From: Dokdonella koreensis DS-123
GTDB taxonomy: Bacteria; Pseudomonadota; Gammaproteobacteria; Xanthomonadales; Rhodanobacteraceae
Direction of reading: 5' to 3'
DNA: 64,000 nt
Assembly (NCBI RefSeq): GCF_001632775.1
Contig: NZ_CP015249.1
Coordinates: 3,390,686-3,454,685, forward strand
Position numbers and translations under genes: made by a program. The notes below the pieces were generated by a model. The model had not been told where the DNA came from. It saw only the letters and a list, made by a program, of their open reading frames with translations, and ran no database searches. Of this stretch, positions 41,152-50,112 are shown piece by piece (positions within the stretch are counted from its first letter, which is position 1; every line of letters begins with the position of its first letter).

Positions 41152-41569
41152 AGGCGAAGTCAAACCGGTGTTCGCCTGGCCGGTTCGCGTCTATTGGGAG
41201 GATACCGATGCCGGGGGCGTCGTCTATCATTCCAACTACCTGCGCTTTCTCGAGCGCGCCCGCAGCGAATGGCTGAGGGCCGCCGGAATCGGCCAGCAGC
41301 AGCTGCAGCACGAGGCGGGCATCGTCTTCGTGGTGCATCGCATGGACCTCAGATTCAGACGGCCGGCACGGCTCGACGACCTGCTCACCGCCACCGTGGC
41401 GCCGGTCGATGTCCGCGGCGCGCGCTTCAGCGTGGCGCAGCGGCTGCTGCGCGAACCCGATCGTGAACTGCTGGTCGAAGCCGAGGTCCACATCGCGTGC
41501 CTCGATGCGGCCAGCTTCCGCCCGCGCCCGATACCCGACGACATACTCCAGGAGATCGCCACCCGATGA
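41144..41569 (+). CDS. ybgC: acyl-CoA thioesterase YbgC
   Basis: 141 residues, hot-dog fold. [20 protein letters not shown] contains the catalytic Asp and the conserved [20 protein letters not shown] follows. It hydrolyses short-chain acyl-CoAs or acyl-ACPs and is the standard first gene of the tol-pal operon. Overlaps: 8 bases with ruvB, and ATGA with tolQ. Confidence 0.95.
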   Translation: MTEGEVKPVFAWPVRVYWEDTDAGGVVYHSNYLRFLERARSEWLRAAGIGQQQLQHEAGIVFVVHRMDLRFRRPARLDDLLTATVAPVDVRGARFSVAQRLLREPDRELLVEAEVHIACLDAASFRPRPIPDDILQEIATR

Positions 41570-42252
41570 ACGCCGAACTCGACGTACTGCACCTGCTGCT
41601 CAGTGCCAGTATCCCGGTGCAGATCGTGATGGCGATCCTGCTCGGCTTCTCGATCGCGTCCTGGTTCATCATCTTCCGCAAGAAGGCGATGATCGACCGC
41701 GCCAACCGCGATGCCGGCGAGTTCGAGGACCGGTTCTGGTCCGGCGCCGACCTGGCGGGCCTGTTCAAGGAAGTCACCGCGGACGGCGAGCGGATCACCG
41801 GCACCGCGTCGATCTTCGAGGCGGGGTTCCGCGAGTTCGCCCGCCTGCGCCAGCGCCGCAACGTCGATTCGCGCTCGCTGCTGGAAGGCGCCCAGCGCGC
41901 GATGCGCGTGGCCTCCGCCCGTGAGACCGAGCGGCTGGAGCAGAGCCTGGAGTTCCTCGCCAACGTCGGCTCGATCAGTCCCTACGTGGGCCTGTTCGGC
42001 ACCGTCTGGGGCATCATGATCGCGTTCCACGGCCTGGCCAACGTCAAGGAGGCCAGCATCGCGATGGTCGCACCCGGCATCACCGAGGCGCTCATCGCGA
42101 CCGCCATGGGCCTGTTCGCCGCGATCCCGGCGGTCTGGGCGTACAACCGCTACGCCAACAAGATCGAGCGGATCAGCTTGCGCTACGACACCTTCGTCGA
42201 GGAGTTTTCCTCGATCCTCGCGCGGCAGGCGCCGCACGACGAAGCGGCCTGA
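41566..42252 (+). CDS. tolQ: Tol-Pal proton-channel subunit TolQ
   Basis: 228 residues. Three membrane spans: IPVQIVMAILLGFSIASWFI, SISPYVGLFGTVWGIMIAF and ITEALIATAMGLFAAIPAVW. The MotA/TolQ/ExbB domain is clear from GLFGTVWGIM and the conserved Thr and Pro residues. Inner membrane; with TolR it uses the proton gradient to energise TolA during envelope constriction. Confidence 0.96.
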   Translation: MNAELDVLHLLLSASIPVQIVMAILLGFSIASWFIIFRKKAMIDRANRDAGEFEDRFWSGADLAGLFKEVTADGERITGTASIFEAGFREFARLRQRRNVDSRSLLEGAQRAMRVASARETERLEQSLEFLANVGSISPYVGLFGTVWGIMIAFHGLANVKEASIAMVAPGITEALIATAMGLFAAIPAVWAYNRYANKIERISLRYDTFVEEFSSILARQAPHDEAA

Positions 42253-42287
42253 CCCCGGCCCCGCCGCGGACGCGTTGGAGATAGGCC

Positions 42288-42734
42288 ATGCAGACCCTCG
42301 GAAGAACCCGCAAACGGCGCAAGCTCAAGGCCGAGATCAACGTCGTGCCGTACATCGACGTGACCCTCGTGCTGCTGATCATCTTCATGGTGACCGCGCC
42401 GCTGCTCAATCTCGGCGTCGACATCCAGCTGCCGCAGTCCAATGCCAAGTCGATCCAGAACGACAAGGAACCGGTCCTGGTCACCGTCGACCAGGACGGC
42501 AAGCTGTACCTGACGCTCGGCAAGACGCCGCGCGAAGCGATCGAGGCCGACGCCCTGGTCAACAAGGTTTCAGCTTTCGTTCGCCAGAATCCGGAAATTC
42601 CGGTGCTCGTCGCCGGTGACGAGCGCGTTGACTACGGGCGCATCTATTCGGCGATGGTCCTCCTGCAGCAGGCCGGTGCCGCCAAGGTCGGCCTGATGAG
42701 CCAGCCGGGCGACGGCAAGGCACGCCCCCGCTGA
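42288..42734 (+). CDS. tolR: Tol-Pal subunit TolR
   Basis: 148 residues. A basic N-terminus (GRTRKRRKLKAEINVVPYID) is followed by one span, VTLVLLIIFMVTAPLL, whose leading Asp is the proton-carrying residue of the ExbD/TolR family. The periplasmic domain carries LPQSNAKSIQND and ends near LMSQPG. The gene starts 35 nt after tolQ and shares one base with tolA. Confidence 0.96.
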   Translation: MQTLGRTRKRRKLKAEINVVPYIDVTLVLLIIFMVTAPLLNLGVDIQLPQSNAKSIQNDKEPVLVTVDQDGKLYLTLGKTPREAIEADALVNKVSAFVRQNPEIPVLVAGDERVDYGRIYSAMVLLQQAGAAKVGLMSQPGDGKARPR

Positions 42735-43663
42735 TGGAGAGCTCCCGCGACAAGCTGCGCGCCCTGGTGCTCGCGCTTGCCCTGCACCTGCTGTGCGCGC
42801 TGCTGTTGTTCGGAGGGCTTTGGTGGACGCAGGAAACACGGCCTATCGTCATGCCCGGCCCGGTGATCGAGGCCGTCCTGGTCGGTCCCACCGCTGCTCC
42901 CGCGCCCAGCGGCAGCCGGCCGAGCCCGCGACCGGCGCCGAAACCGCAGCCCCAGCCGCCGAAGCCGGAGCCGCCCGCGCCTACGCCCCCGCCGCCGGAG
43001 CCGCCCGCCGAAGCCGCGCCCGCACCGCCGCCGCCCCCGCCGGACCGGCAGGATGTGATCGAGCGCGAGCGCGTGGCCGCGCTGGCGCAGGAAAAGGCCG
43101 AGCAGGAGAAGAAGGAACAGCAAGAGCGCGTGCGCCGCGAGCAGATCCTGCTCGAAGAGCAGGAGCGCGAGCAGCAGCGCCAGCTGGAGGAAATCCGCAA
43201 GAAGCGCGAAGCGGCCGAGAAGACGCTGCGCGACGAGCAGGCCCGCATGAAGAAGCTGGAGGCCGACCGCAAGGCCGCGCAGCTGGCCGCCGACGCCGAG
43301 AAGGCCGAGAAGGCCGCACAAGCAGCGGCAGCGGCCGAACAGCGCGCGGCCCAGGCGCAGACCGGTGCCGGCGGCCAGGACAACGACCTGGCGGCGCGCT
43401 ATGCGGCCGCGATCCAGGCCGCCGTCACCTCCAGCTGGAACCGGCCCGACAGCGCGCAGGCCGGCTTGCGCTGTACGCTGCAGATCAAGCAGATCCCCGG
43501 TGGCGACGTGATCTCGGTCCAGGTCGGGACGCCCTGCAACGCCGACGCGCCGACGCGCAACTCGATCGAACAGGCCGTGATGCGCGCCGCGCCGCTGCCG
43601 TACCAGGGCTACGAGAAGGTCTTCCAGCGCCAGATCGATTTCAACTTCAGATACGAAGGATGA
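42734..43663 (+). CDS. tolA: TolA, periplasm-spanning link of the Tol-Pal system
   Basis: 309 residues. One N-terminal span (ALVLALALHLLCALLLFGGL) anchors it. A Pro-rich stretch follows (residues ~55-100), then a long Lys/Glu/Ala coiled coil (about 105-205, for example EEQEREQQRQLEEIRKKREA), and a C-terminal TolA domain with YAAAIQAAVTSSWNRPDSA and Cys residues at LRCTLQI and GTPCNA that may form the usual disulfide. It connects TolQR in the inner membrane with TolB and Pal. The first codon overlaps the tolR stop. Confidence 0.94.
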   Translation: MESSRDKLRALVLALALHLLCALLLFGGLWWTQETRPIVMPGPVIEAVLVGPTAAPAPSGSRPSPRPAPKPQPQPPKPEPPAPTPPPPEPPAEAAPAPPPPPPDRQDVIERERVAALAQEKAEQEKKEQQERVRREQILLEEQEREQQRQLEEIRKKREAAEKTLRDEQARMKKLEADRKAAQLAADAEKAEKAAQAAAAAEQRAAQAQTGAGGQDNDLAARYAAAIQAAVTSSWNRPDSAQAGLRCTLQIKQIPGGDVISVQVGTPCNADAPTRNSIEQAVMRAAPLPYQGYEKVFQRQIDFNFRYEG

Positions 43664-43673
43664 GGCACGCCCC

Positions 43674-44984
43674 ATGCGATACCGGATACTGACCTGCCTG
43701 CTGGCGATGCTCGCCCTGCTCGGCCACGCGCCGGGCGTGGCGGCCCAGGGCCTTTCGATCGACATCACCAACGGCAACCCCTCGGCCCTGCCGATCGCGG
43801 TCGTCCCGTTCGCGTTCGAAGGCGGTGGCCTGCCGCCGGAGACCGATGTCGCGGACGTGATCCGCAACGACCTGGCGCGCTCGGGCAAGTTCAATACGCT
43901 GGCCAAGGCGAACGTGGTCGAGTTCCCGGCCCGCGAAGGCGACGTCAAGTTCGCCACCTGGCGCATGCTCAAGCAGGACTATCTCGTGATCGGGCGCATC
44001 GGCGATGCCGGCGACGGTGGCCTGCGCGTCGAGTTCGAGCTGTTCGACGTGGCCAAGCAGCAGCGGATGGCCGGTGTCGCGATCAGCGGGCAACGCAGCC
44101 AGATGCGCGACGTCGCCCACCAGATCGCCGACCTGATCTACGAGAAGATCCTCGGCGTGCGCGGCGCGTTCTGGACGCGCATCGCCTACGTGACGGCCGT
44201 GGGCGTCAGCCCGAAGATCCAGTACCAGCTGATGGTCGCCGACTCCGACGGCTACAACCCGCAGGTGGTCGTGCGCTCCGGCGAGTCACTGATGTCGCCG
44301 GCCTGGGCGCCGGACGGCCGCAAGCTGGCCTACGTGTCGTTCGAGAACGGCAACTCGGCCGTCTACATCCAGGACCTGACCACCGGCCAGCGCCAGCTGA
44401 TCTCCTCGCAGCGCGGCATCAACAGCGGCCCGGCGTTCTCCCCGGACGGCAGCAAGCTGGCGCTGACGCTTTCGTTCGGCGGCAACCCGGAGATCTACGT
44501 GATCGACCTGGCCAGCCGTGCACGCACCCAGCTGACCCGGCACTTCGCGATCGACACCGAAGCGGTCTGGTCGCCGGACGGCCGCAGCATCCTGTTCACC
44601 TCGGACCGCTCGGGCAAGCCGCAGATCTACCAGGTGCCGGCGACCGGCGGAGAAGCCACCCGGCTGACGTTCCAGGGCGCCTACAACGCGCGCGCATCGG
44701 TGTGCTGTGACGGCAAATCGGTCTCAATGGTGCAGGGCAGCGGAAACGTGTATCGTATTGCCGTTTTCGATCGCGCTACCGGTCAGTACAGCCAGATCTC
44801 GCCGGGCAATCAGGACGAGTCGCCCAGTTTCGCGCCGAACGGAAGCATGATCCTGTACGCGGCCGCCGAGGGCGCACGCGGAGTTCTCTACGCCGTTTCG
44901 GCCGATGGCCGCGTCAGGCAGCGCCTGGTGCTGGCCGACGGCGACGTCCGCGAGCCCGCCTGGGGGCCGTATCGTCAGCGTTGA
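43674..44984 (+). CDS. tolB: TolB beta-propeller protein
   Basis: 436 residues. Signal peptide LTCLLAMLALLGHAPGVAAQ. The N-terminal domain (about 22-160) has IAVVPFAFEG and DVIRNDLARSGKFNTL; the six-bladed propeller shows repeated motifs SPAWAPDGRKLAYVSFENG, GPAFSPDGSKLALTLSFGG, AVWSPDGRSILFTSDRSG and SPSFAPNGSMILYAA. Periplasmic; binds Pal and is displaced by TolA. It lies 10 nt after tolA. Confidence 0.96.
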   Translation: MRYRILTCLLAMLALLGHAPGVAAQGLSIDITNGNPSALPIAVVPFAFEGGGLPPETDVADVIRNDLARSGKFNTLAKANVVEFPAREGDVKFATWRMLKQDYLVIGRIGDAGDGGLRVEFELFDVAKQQRMAGVAISGQRSQMRDVAHQIADLIYEKILGVRGAFWTRIAYVTAVGVSPKIQYQLMVADSDGYNPQVVVRSGESLMSPAWAPDGRKLAYVSFENGNSAVYIQDLTTGQRQLISSQRGINSGPAFSPDGSKLALTLSFGGNPEIYVIDLASRARTQLTRHFAIDTEAVWSPDGRSILFTSDRSGKPQIYQVPATGGEATRLTFQGAYNARASVCCDGKSVSMVQGSGNVYRIAVFDRATGQYSQISPGNQDESPSFAPNGSMILYAAAEGARGVLYAVSADGRVRQRLVLADGDVREPAWGPYRQR

Positions 44985-45000
44985 TCTAAGAAAAGCTTTT

Positions 45001-45006
45001 TATAAT
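45001..45006 (+). promoter_or_regulatory. probable -10 (TATAAT) for pal-cpoB
   Basis: TATAAT in a local AT-rich patch (AAGAAAAGCTTTTTATAATC), 80 nt before pal. TTGATC lies only 14 nt upstream, a short spacing for a -35. It would let pal be expressed apart from tolQRAB, as in many bacteria. Confidence 0.5.
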
Positions 45007-45086
45007 CTGCCGACAGGTCGTTTCCGGGCCTGATCGTCATTGTATGGTGTGAACTGTCCCAACCCGGAAAATCTCAAGGAACCCAC

Positions 45087-45599
45087 ATGAAGATCGTAGT
45101 TCGTGTCCTCGTCGCCGCCCTGCTGGTCGCCGGCATTGCGGCCTGCGCTAAGAAGACCACCACCAAGCCGGTGGAGCCCGTCGATACCACGCCGTCGACC
45201 ACCACCGCTCCGGCGGATACGTCCGGCCGCTACACGCGCGACAGTCTCGAGACCGATTCGTGCCTGCGCCAGCGCGTCGTGTACTTCGACTTCGATTCGA
45301 GCACGATCAGCTCGCAGTTCCAGGCCCAGATCGCCTGCCATGCGGCGTACCTGACCCAGTTCCCGGATGCACGCGTCACGCTGGAAGGCAACACCGACGA
45401 GCGCGGTTCGCGCGAGTACAACCTCGGCCTCGGCGAGCGCCGCGGCAACGCGGTCCAGAGCGCCCTGAGCGCTGCCGGTGCCTCGGCCGGCCAGCTGACG
45501 GTCGTCAGCTACGGCGAGGAGCGTCCGGTCGACCGCGGCCACGACGAGTCGGCCTGGTCGAAGAACCGTCGCGTCGAAATCGTCTACACCGCCAAGTAA
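45087..45599 (+). CDS. pal: peptidoglycan-associated lipoprotein Pal
   Basis: 170 residues. Lipobox VAGIAAC with the acylated Cys at about residue 20, then a Thr/Pro linker. The OmpA-like domain (about 65-170) has RVVYFDFDSSTISSQFQAQI, VTLEGNTDERGSREYNLGLG and GERRGNAVQSAL, the peptidoglycan-binding motif. Anchored in the outer membrane, it tethers it to the cell wall and binds TolB. Confidence 0.97.
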   Translation: MKIVVRVLVAALLVAGIAACAKKTTTKPVEPVDTTPSTTTAPADTSGRYTRDSLETDSCLRQRVVYFDFDSSTISSQFQAQIACHAAYLTQFPDARVTLEGNTDERGSREYNLGLGERRGNAVQSALSAAGASAGQLTVVSYGEERPVDRGHDESAWSKNRRVEIVYTAK

Positions 45600-45605
45600 G
45601 CAGCG

Positions 45606-46499
45606 ATGCAGGCCGCTCAGAACCGTCTGAAGCAGCTCGGAGCGGCGACCCTCGTGGTCGCCGCTCTGGTCGCCTTCCCCGCCCAGGCCCAGCGCCTCTC
45701 CCTGGCCGAGCGCGTCGCCGCCCTCGAAGCCAAGACCGGCGGTTCGGGCCAGGCCCAGGGCAGCGTCGAGCTGGTCAACCAGATCCAGCAGCTGCAGACC
45801 CAGGTGCAGAACCTGCAGGGCCAGATCGAGGAACTGCAGAACCAGGTCGAGCAGCTCAAGAAGAACAACCGCGACCAGTACATCGATCTCGATTCGCGAC
45901 TGGGTCGCCTCGAAGGCGGCGGCGCCGCCGCCGGTGCCGGCACGCCCCCCGCGGCCAGCACGAACAATCAACTCGAAGACGTCCAGCTCGGCGGCCAGCC
46001 GGCGCCCGCTGCGGCCGGCGCGACGGCACCCACGCCTGCCGACCTCGGCACCGCGCCGGCCATGGCCGGCACCGACCCGACGGCACCGCCGCCGGCACCG
46101 GCCGATCCGGCCGCCGAAAGCGCGGCCTACGACGCAGCGTTCTCGGCGCTCAAGAGCGGCGGATACGCCGAGGCAGAGCGTCGCTTCATCGACTTCATCG
46201 CCCAGTACCCGCAGAGCCCGCTGGTCGGCAACGCGTACTTCTGGCTCGGCCGCGCCTACTTCGTGACGCAGGACTATCCGCGCGCGCTCGACGCGTTCCA
46301 GACGCTCGTCTCGCGCTACCCGAACAATCCCAAGGCGGCTGACGGCCTGCTCAACGTCGGCAACAGCCAGTACGAGCTCAAGCAGTTGACCGAGGCGGAG
46401 GCGACCCTCAACCAGGTCGTCCAGCAGTACCCGGACACCGAAGCCTCGCGCCAGGCGACCGCCCGGCTGCGCGCGATCAAGCTCGACAGCGGCCGCTGA
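45606..46499 (+). CDS. cpoB: cell division coordinator CpoB (YbgF)
   Basis: 297 residues, starting 6 nt after pal. A signal peptide (ATLVVAALVAFPAQA) leads into an N-terminal coiled coil rich in Gln/Leu (VNQIQQLQTQVQNLQGQIEE), which trimerises in the family, then an Ala/Pro/Thr linker of about 70 residues and a TPR domain with AYDAAFSALKSGGYAEAERR, YPQSPLVGNAYFWLGRAYF and NNPKAADGLLNVGNSQYEL. It couples peptidoglycan synthesis and Tol-driven constriction. Confidence 0.95.
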   Translation: MQAAQNRLKQLGAATLVVAALVAFPAQAQRLSLAERVAALEAKTGGSGQAQGSVELVNQIQQLQTQVQNLQGQIEELQNQVEQLKKNNRDQYIDLDSRLGRLEGGGAAAGAGTPPAASTNNQLEDVQLGGQPAPAAAGATAPTPADLGTAPAMAGTDPTAPPPAPADPAAESAAYDAAFSALKSGGYAEAERRFIDFIAQYPQSPLVGNAYFWLGRAYFVTQDYPRALDAFQTLVSRYPNNPKAADGLLNVGNSQYELKQLTEAEATLNQVVQQYPDTEASRQATARLRAIKLDSGR

Positions 46500-46546
46500 G
46501 CCGGCGGCCCACGCCGCCGGAACGGTCCCCGCCCCGGAGCGGAACG

Positions 46547-47266
46547 ATGCCGATTCGGCCCTTGCCGCGTGAGCACGGCGACATCGCGACCTCGAACGCA
46601 GCGCTGATCGCGGGCAAGCCCCGTCCCGAGCGGCTGCGCATCACCGAGATCTTCCACTCGATACAGGGCGAGGCGGATGCGGCCGGCTGGCCGACGGTGT
46701 TCGTGCGTCTCACCGGCTGTCCTTTGCGCTGCACTTGGTGCGATACCGCCTACGCGTTCCACGGCGGCACCTGGTGGACCATCGACGCGATCCTGGCCGA
46801 CGTCGCGCGCCACGGCGCCCGCCACATCTGCGTGACCGGCGGCGAGCCGCTGGCCCAGAAGCGCTGCCTGATGCTGCTGACGCGCCTGTGCGACGCCGGC
46901 TACGAGGTCTCGCTGGAAACATCCGGTGCGATCGACGTCGGCGCGGTCGATGCACGCGTGCGCAAGGTGCTCGACCTCAAGGCGCCCGGCTCGGGCGAGG
47001 ATGCGCGCAACCGCTGGGACAACCTGCGCTTCCTCTCGCCCAGCGACCAGGTCAAGTTCGTGCTCGCCGGCCGCGCCGACTACGAATGGGCACGCGACGT
47101 GGTCGGGCGGCACCGGCTCGGCCAGCGCTGCATGGTGCTGTTCTCGCCGGTGCACGGTTCGCTCGATCCGCGCGACCTGGCCGAATGGATCCTTGCCGAC
47201 CGCCTCCCGGTACGGTTCCAGCTGCAATTGCACAAGATCCTGTGGGGCGAGGAGTCAGGGCATTGA
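46547..47266 (+). CDS. queE: 7-carboxy-7-deazaguanine synthase
   Basis: 239 residues. Radical SAM enzyme of queuosine biosynthesis that contracts the ring of 6-carboxytetrahydropterin. [20 protein letters not shown] precedes the cluster motif [15 protein letters not shown] (Cx3Cx2C), and [13 protein letters not shown] is the GGE SAM-binding motif. The reading starts about 28 residues before ITEIF, slightly long; internal starts cannot be excluded. The stop overlaps the queC TTG. Confidence 0.94.
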   Translation: MPIRPLPREHGDIATSNAALIAGKPRPERLRITEIFHSIQGEADAAGWPTVFVRLTGCPLRCTWCDTAYAFHGGTWWTIDAILADVARHGARHICVTGGEPLAQKRCLMLLTRLCDAGYEVSLETSGAIDVGAVDARVRKVLDLKAPGSGEDARNRWDNLRFLSPSDQVKFVLAGRADYEWARDVVGRHRLGQRCMVLFSPVHGSLDPRDLAEWILADRLPVRFQLQLHKILWGEESGH

Positions 47267-47928
47267 AACGCGCGGTCGTACTGGTTTCCGGGGGCATGGA
47301 TTCGGCCGTCACGCTGGCGCTGGCGCGCGCCGAGGGCTTCGACTGCCATGCGCTCAGCGTCGCCTACGGCCAGCGCCACAGTTCGGAGCTGGCAGCCGCA
47401 GAGCGGCTGGCGCGCGACCTCGGCGCGCACCAGCACAAGACCGTCCACGTCGACCTGCGCACGATCGGCGGCTCGGCGCTGACCGCCGACATCGACGTGC
47501 CCGAACAGGGCGGTGCGGGGATTCCGGTCACCTACGTGCCCGCGCGCAACACGATCATGTTGTCGATCGCGCTCGGCTGGGCCGAGGTACTGGGCGCCGC
47601 CGACATCTTCTGCGGCGTCAACGCCGTGGACTACTCCGGCTATCCCGACTGCCGCCCGGCCTTCATCGCCGCGTTCGAGACGCTCGCCAACCTGGCGACC
47701 AAGGCCGGCGTCGAGGGCACGCCGCTGCGCGTGCACGCCCCGCTGATCGCGCTGGGCAAGGCCGACATCGTCCGCGCAGGCCTGTGCCTCGGCGTCGACT
47801 TCGCGCAGACCGTCTCGTGCTATCAGGCCGACGCGGACGGTCGCGCCTGCGGGCACTGCGACGCCTGCCGGCTGCGCGCCGATGGGTTCGTGGCGGCCGG
47901 CGTGGCCGACCCCACCCGCTATCGCTGA
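47263..47928 (+). CDS. queC: 7-cyano-7-deazaguanine synthase
   Basis: 221 residues from a TTG at 47263 ([20 protein letters not shown]), overlapping the queE stop as TTGA; GAGGAG lies 8 nt upstream. The PP-loop SGGMDSAV binds [16 protein letters not shown] and [15 protein letters not shown] are family landmarks; the zinc site is [20 protein letters not shown]. It makes preQ0 from the QueE product. Other preQ0 or queuosine genes are not in the window. Confidence 0.95.
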   Translation: MKRAVVLVSGGMDSAVTLALARAEGFDCHALSVAYGQRHSSELAAAERLARDLGAHQHKTVHVDLRTIGGSALTADIDVPEQGGAGIPVTYVPARNTIMLSIALGWAEVLGAADIFCGVNAVDYSGYPDCRPAFIAAFETLANLATKAGVEGTPLRVHAPLIALGKADIVRAGLCLGVDFAQTVSCYQADADGRACGHCDACRLRADGFVAAGVADPTRYR

Positions 47929-48217
47929 CCGGCGCACCGGCCGACGCTTCGGCGCTGCCGGTGCCGGAAAGCGAGCGCAGCCAGGGCGTCTCGTCCCGCG
48001 CCATCCGTCGGTTCCAGCGAGCCGCCGCATCGCGAACGGCCGTTGGTGCGTTCGCGTCCATACCGCGCCAGATGCCGTTACAATAGCCGGCTTGGATGGC
48101 CCCGCCGACCGCCGCACCCCAGCGCGGCCCCCGTGCGTCGCCTCCGACTGCGACGCAGGATCGGCACCGTCCACCGGCTGCCGCCCTCCTCCAGGGACTG
48201 CGCGCAGGTCGTCTTCC

Positions 48218-48292
48218 GGGCCGTTAGCTCAGCGGTAGAGCAGTGGACTTTTAATCCATTGGTCGATGGTTCGATCCCATCACGGCCCACCA
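48218..48292 (+). tRNA. tRNA-Lys (anticodon TTT)
   Basis: 75 nt with encoded CCA. Acceptor arms GGGCCGT / ACGGCCC pair fully; D-arm TAGCTCAGCGGTAGAGCA; anticodon loop CTTTTAA (TTT); T-arm ATGGTTCGATCCCAT. The 3' 46 bases are repeated at 53967-54012, marking it as an integration site; the gene itself stays intact. Confidence 0.97.
48247..48292 (+). repeat. attachment site repeat, tRNA-proximal copy
   Basis: 46 bp from ACTTTTAATCC of the anticodon arm to the CCA end of tRNA-Lys, identical to 53967-54012. Confidence 0.92.
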
Positions 48293-48379
48293 ATACTTTC
48301 AATACGTTAGGCGAATCGCTCGACGCAATCCAATGCTCGAAGGTACAGTTTCGGTACACTTCGATGCAGAGAGCGCCCC

Positions 48380-48794
48380 GTGGCGACCATCGTCAAGACA
48401 CCTTCGGGTAGCTGGAAGGCTCTCATCCGCAAGCAGGGATGGCCGACCGTCGCGAAGACGTTTCGCACGAAACGCGATGCCGAAGACTGGTCGCGACGCA
48501 CCGAGGATTCGATGGTGCGCGGCGTCTACATCGAGCGAGCGCCGTCCGAGCGCCTCACGGTATCCGCTTCCCTCGATCGTTACTTGGCCGAAGTCACACC
48601 GATCAAGAAGCCAACGACGCAGCGCGCCGAGCAGGTGCGCGCCGAAACCTTGCGCTCGCACTTCGGCAAGTATTCGCTCGCAGCGATCACTGCCGAGATG
48701 GTCGCCACGTTCCGCGACACGCGCTTGGCGAAGGGGAAGAGCAACAGCACCGTTCGCCTCGATCTTGCCTTGCTCGGCCACCTCTTCACGACGG
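48380..48794 (+). pseudogene. tyrosine recombinase (phage-type integrase), N-terminal fragment
   Basis: About 138 codons from a GTG at 48380. The start MATIVKTPSGSWKALIRKQG followed by TFRTKRDAEDWSRRTE is the AP2-like arm-binding domain of integrases. LTVSASLDRYLAEVTP and the helical segment up to LDLALLGHLF form the SAM-like core-binding domain. The frame runs into the IS3 inverted repeat at 48795, and the catalytic domain (R..HxxR..Y) is absent from both sides of the IS. It lies 88 nt from tRNA-Lys and points away from it, as for integrases of tRNA islands. It is presumably inactive. Confidence 0.88.
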
Positions 48795-48834
48795 TGAACC
48801 TGCTCCCTGCGAACGGACGCCAAGAAGGTCGATT

Positions 48835-49718
48835 CTAGGCGGCCCGCTTCACCTTCTTGGCATAGTCGTTGGGCGACAGATAACCAAGCGCGGAGTGGAG
48901 ACGGACAGGATTGTAGAAGCCATGGATGTAGCCGGCGATGGCAGCGTGGGCTGCAGCCTTGGTGGCGTATACGCCGGTGGCTTCCTCGTTCTTGAGCGTG
49001 GCGAAGAAGCTCTCGGCCACGGCGTTGTGCCCTGAGGGCAGGCTGCGCGCTCCCAGCAGTTGCCCTTGCGGCTCATGCTCGGCACGAAGCCGTGCGCGGC
49101 CAGCGTTTTGGTGAACGCACCGCTGGCGTATTGGCTACCGCGATCTGAATGGAAGATTGCATCAGGCGGCACCGGCGAAGCCGACCAAGCATTGATGAAC
49201 GCCTGACGCACCAGATCATCGGGCATCCGTTCGGACAGGCTATAACCCAGGACTTGCCGGGTGCGCAGGTCGATCACCGCGGCCAGATATAGCCAGCCCT
49301 CGCGCGTGGGCAGATAGGTGATGTCCCCGACCCAGACTGGCAGCGGATGATCCACCGCGAACCGCCGATCCAGGTGATTGCCGACCACCGACCGACCGTG
49401 CCGGCTGTCAGTGGTGCGCAGCTTGGAGCGGCCTTTGACCTTGCCGCGCAAGCCTTCCTGGCGCATCAGCCGAGCCACGCGCTTGTGGCCCATCCTGTGG
49501 GCGCGAGCGCGTAGCGCCTGCACCAGACGCGGTCGACCGTAGGTGCCGCGACTGTCCGTGTGTAGCGAGCGCAGCTCGACCCGCAGGGCCGCCTCTGGAT
49601 CCGGTCGGCCCTGGCGATGCAGCCAGTCGTGGTAACCGGAAACCGACGCTGACAGCACGCGGCACAGCAACCGAAGCGGATAGCGAGCCCGTTCACGCGC
49701 GACGAAGGCGTACCTCAC
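48835..49718 (-). pseudogene. IS3-family transposase orfB, frameshifted
   Basis: From GTG 49718 the frame encodes the HTH_21 region (PLRLLCRVLSASVSGYHDWL, GTYGRPRLVQALRARAHRMG) and the rve/DDE integrase core (VWVGDITYLPTREGWLYLAA, DAIFHSDRGSQYASGAF). At GNCWE the expected sequence NAVAESFF is interrupted by 23 extra bases around 49030-49053. The correct C-terminal part resumes in another frame (AESFFATLKNEEATGVYATK to NDYAKKVKRAA, 48835-49020) and contains the catalytic Glu. The protein therefore loses its last catalytic residue. It overlaps orfA by four bases. Confidence 0.9.
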
Positions 49719-50008
49719 TTGGACTCCTTGGCGAAGAACGCCGTCGCTTTTTTTAGGATCTCGCGCTCCATCTTGAGCGTGGCGTTCTCGGCTCGCAGAC
49801 GAGTCAGCTCACTCTCCAGATCACTGACCGGCTGGCGGCTGGGCGAGCTCAGTTGGCGACCGGCGCGCGAGGCGTCCAGCCAGTTGCCCAACGTCTTGAC
49901 CGAGATGTCCAACTGCCGAGCCGCCTCAGACCGCCCGACCGATTCGGCTAAGGCAACGGCCTGAGTCTTGAAGTCGTCCGTGTAACGACGACGTGTGATG
50001 CGCTGCAT
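49715..50008 (-). CDS. IS3-family transposase orfA
   Basis: 97 residues. RRRYTDDFKTQAVALAESVG and ARQLDISVKTLGNWLDASRA form the HTH_Tnp_1 domain; a leucine-zipper-like region (ESELTRLRAENATLKMEREI) precedes the C-terminal LKKATAFFAKESK typical of IS3-group OrfA. A run of T's in the plus strand at 49748-49753 (AAAAAA in the message) near the orfA end is a likely slippery site for the -1 frameshift that yields the OrfAB transposase. Confidence 0.92.
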   Translation of the reverse strand: MQRITRRRYTDDFKTQAVALAESVGRSEAARQLDISVKTLGNWLDASRAGRQLSSPSRQPVSDLESELTRLRAENATLKMEREILKKATAFFAKESK

Positions 50009-50052
50009 AGGAACCTCCAGGTTGCGATCAATCTATCGCTTCCTGGCGTCCG

Positions 50053-50082
50053 TTCCGACGGGGCAGGTTCAGCCCGTATAAT
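50053..50082 (+). promoter_or_regulatory. hybrid promoter at the IS right end
   Basis: TATAAT at 50077-50082, six bases outside the IS, with a weak TTCCGA (50053-50058) inside the inverted repeat at 18-nt spacing. It would start transcription near 50089 and give a ~24-nt leader to the gene at 50113. Confidence 0.55.
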
Positions 50083-50112
50083 ATGCAGGCAAACGGCCAA
50101 CAGGGGCTACGG

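Larger units (their letters stand above)
48795..50071. mobile_element. IS3-family insertion sequence
   Basis: 1277 bp. The ends are imperfect inverted repeats of about 33 bp: the left begins TGAACCTGCTCCCTGCGAAC (48795) and the right end, read inward, TGAACCTGCCCCGTCGGAAC (50071); both continue GGACGCCA(A/G)GAAG. Two minus-strand genes, orfA and orfB, lie in the usual overlapping order. No target-site duplication is seen (CGG before, GCC after), suggesting a rearrangement after insertion. orfB has a frameshift, so the copy is probably defective. Confidence 0.9.

Noticed and set aside
49715-49760. frameshift between orfA and orfB as a mutation
   Set aside because: The overlap and A-rich slippery sequence are normal programmed frameshifting in IS3; only the later 23-bp insertion is abnormal.
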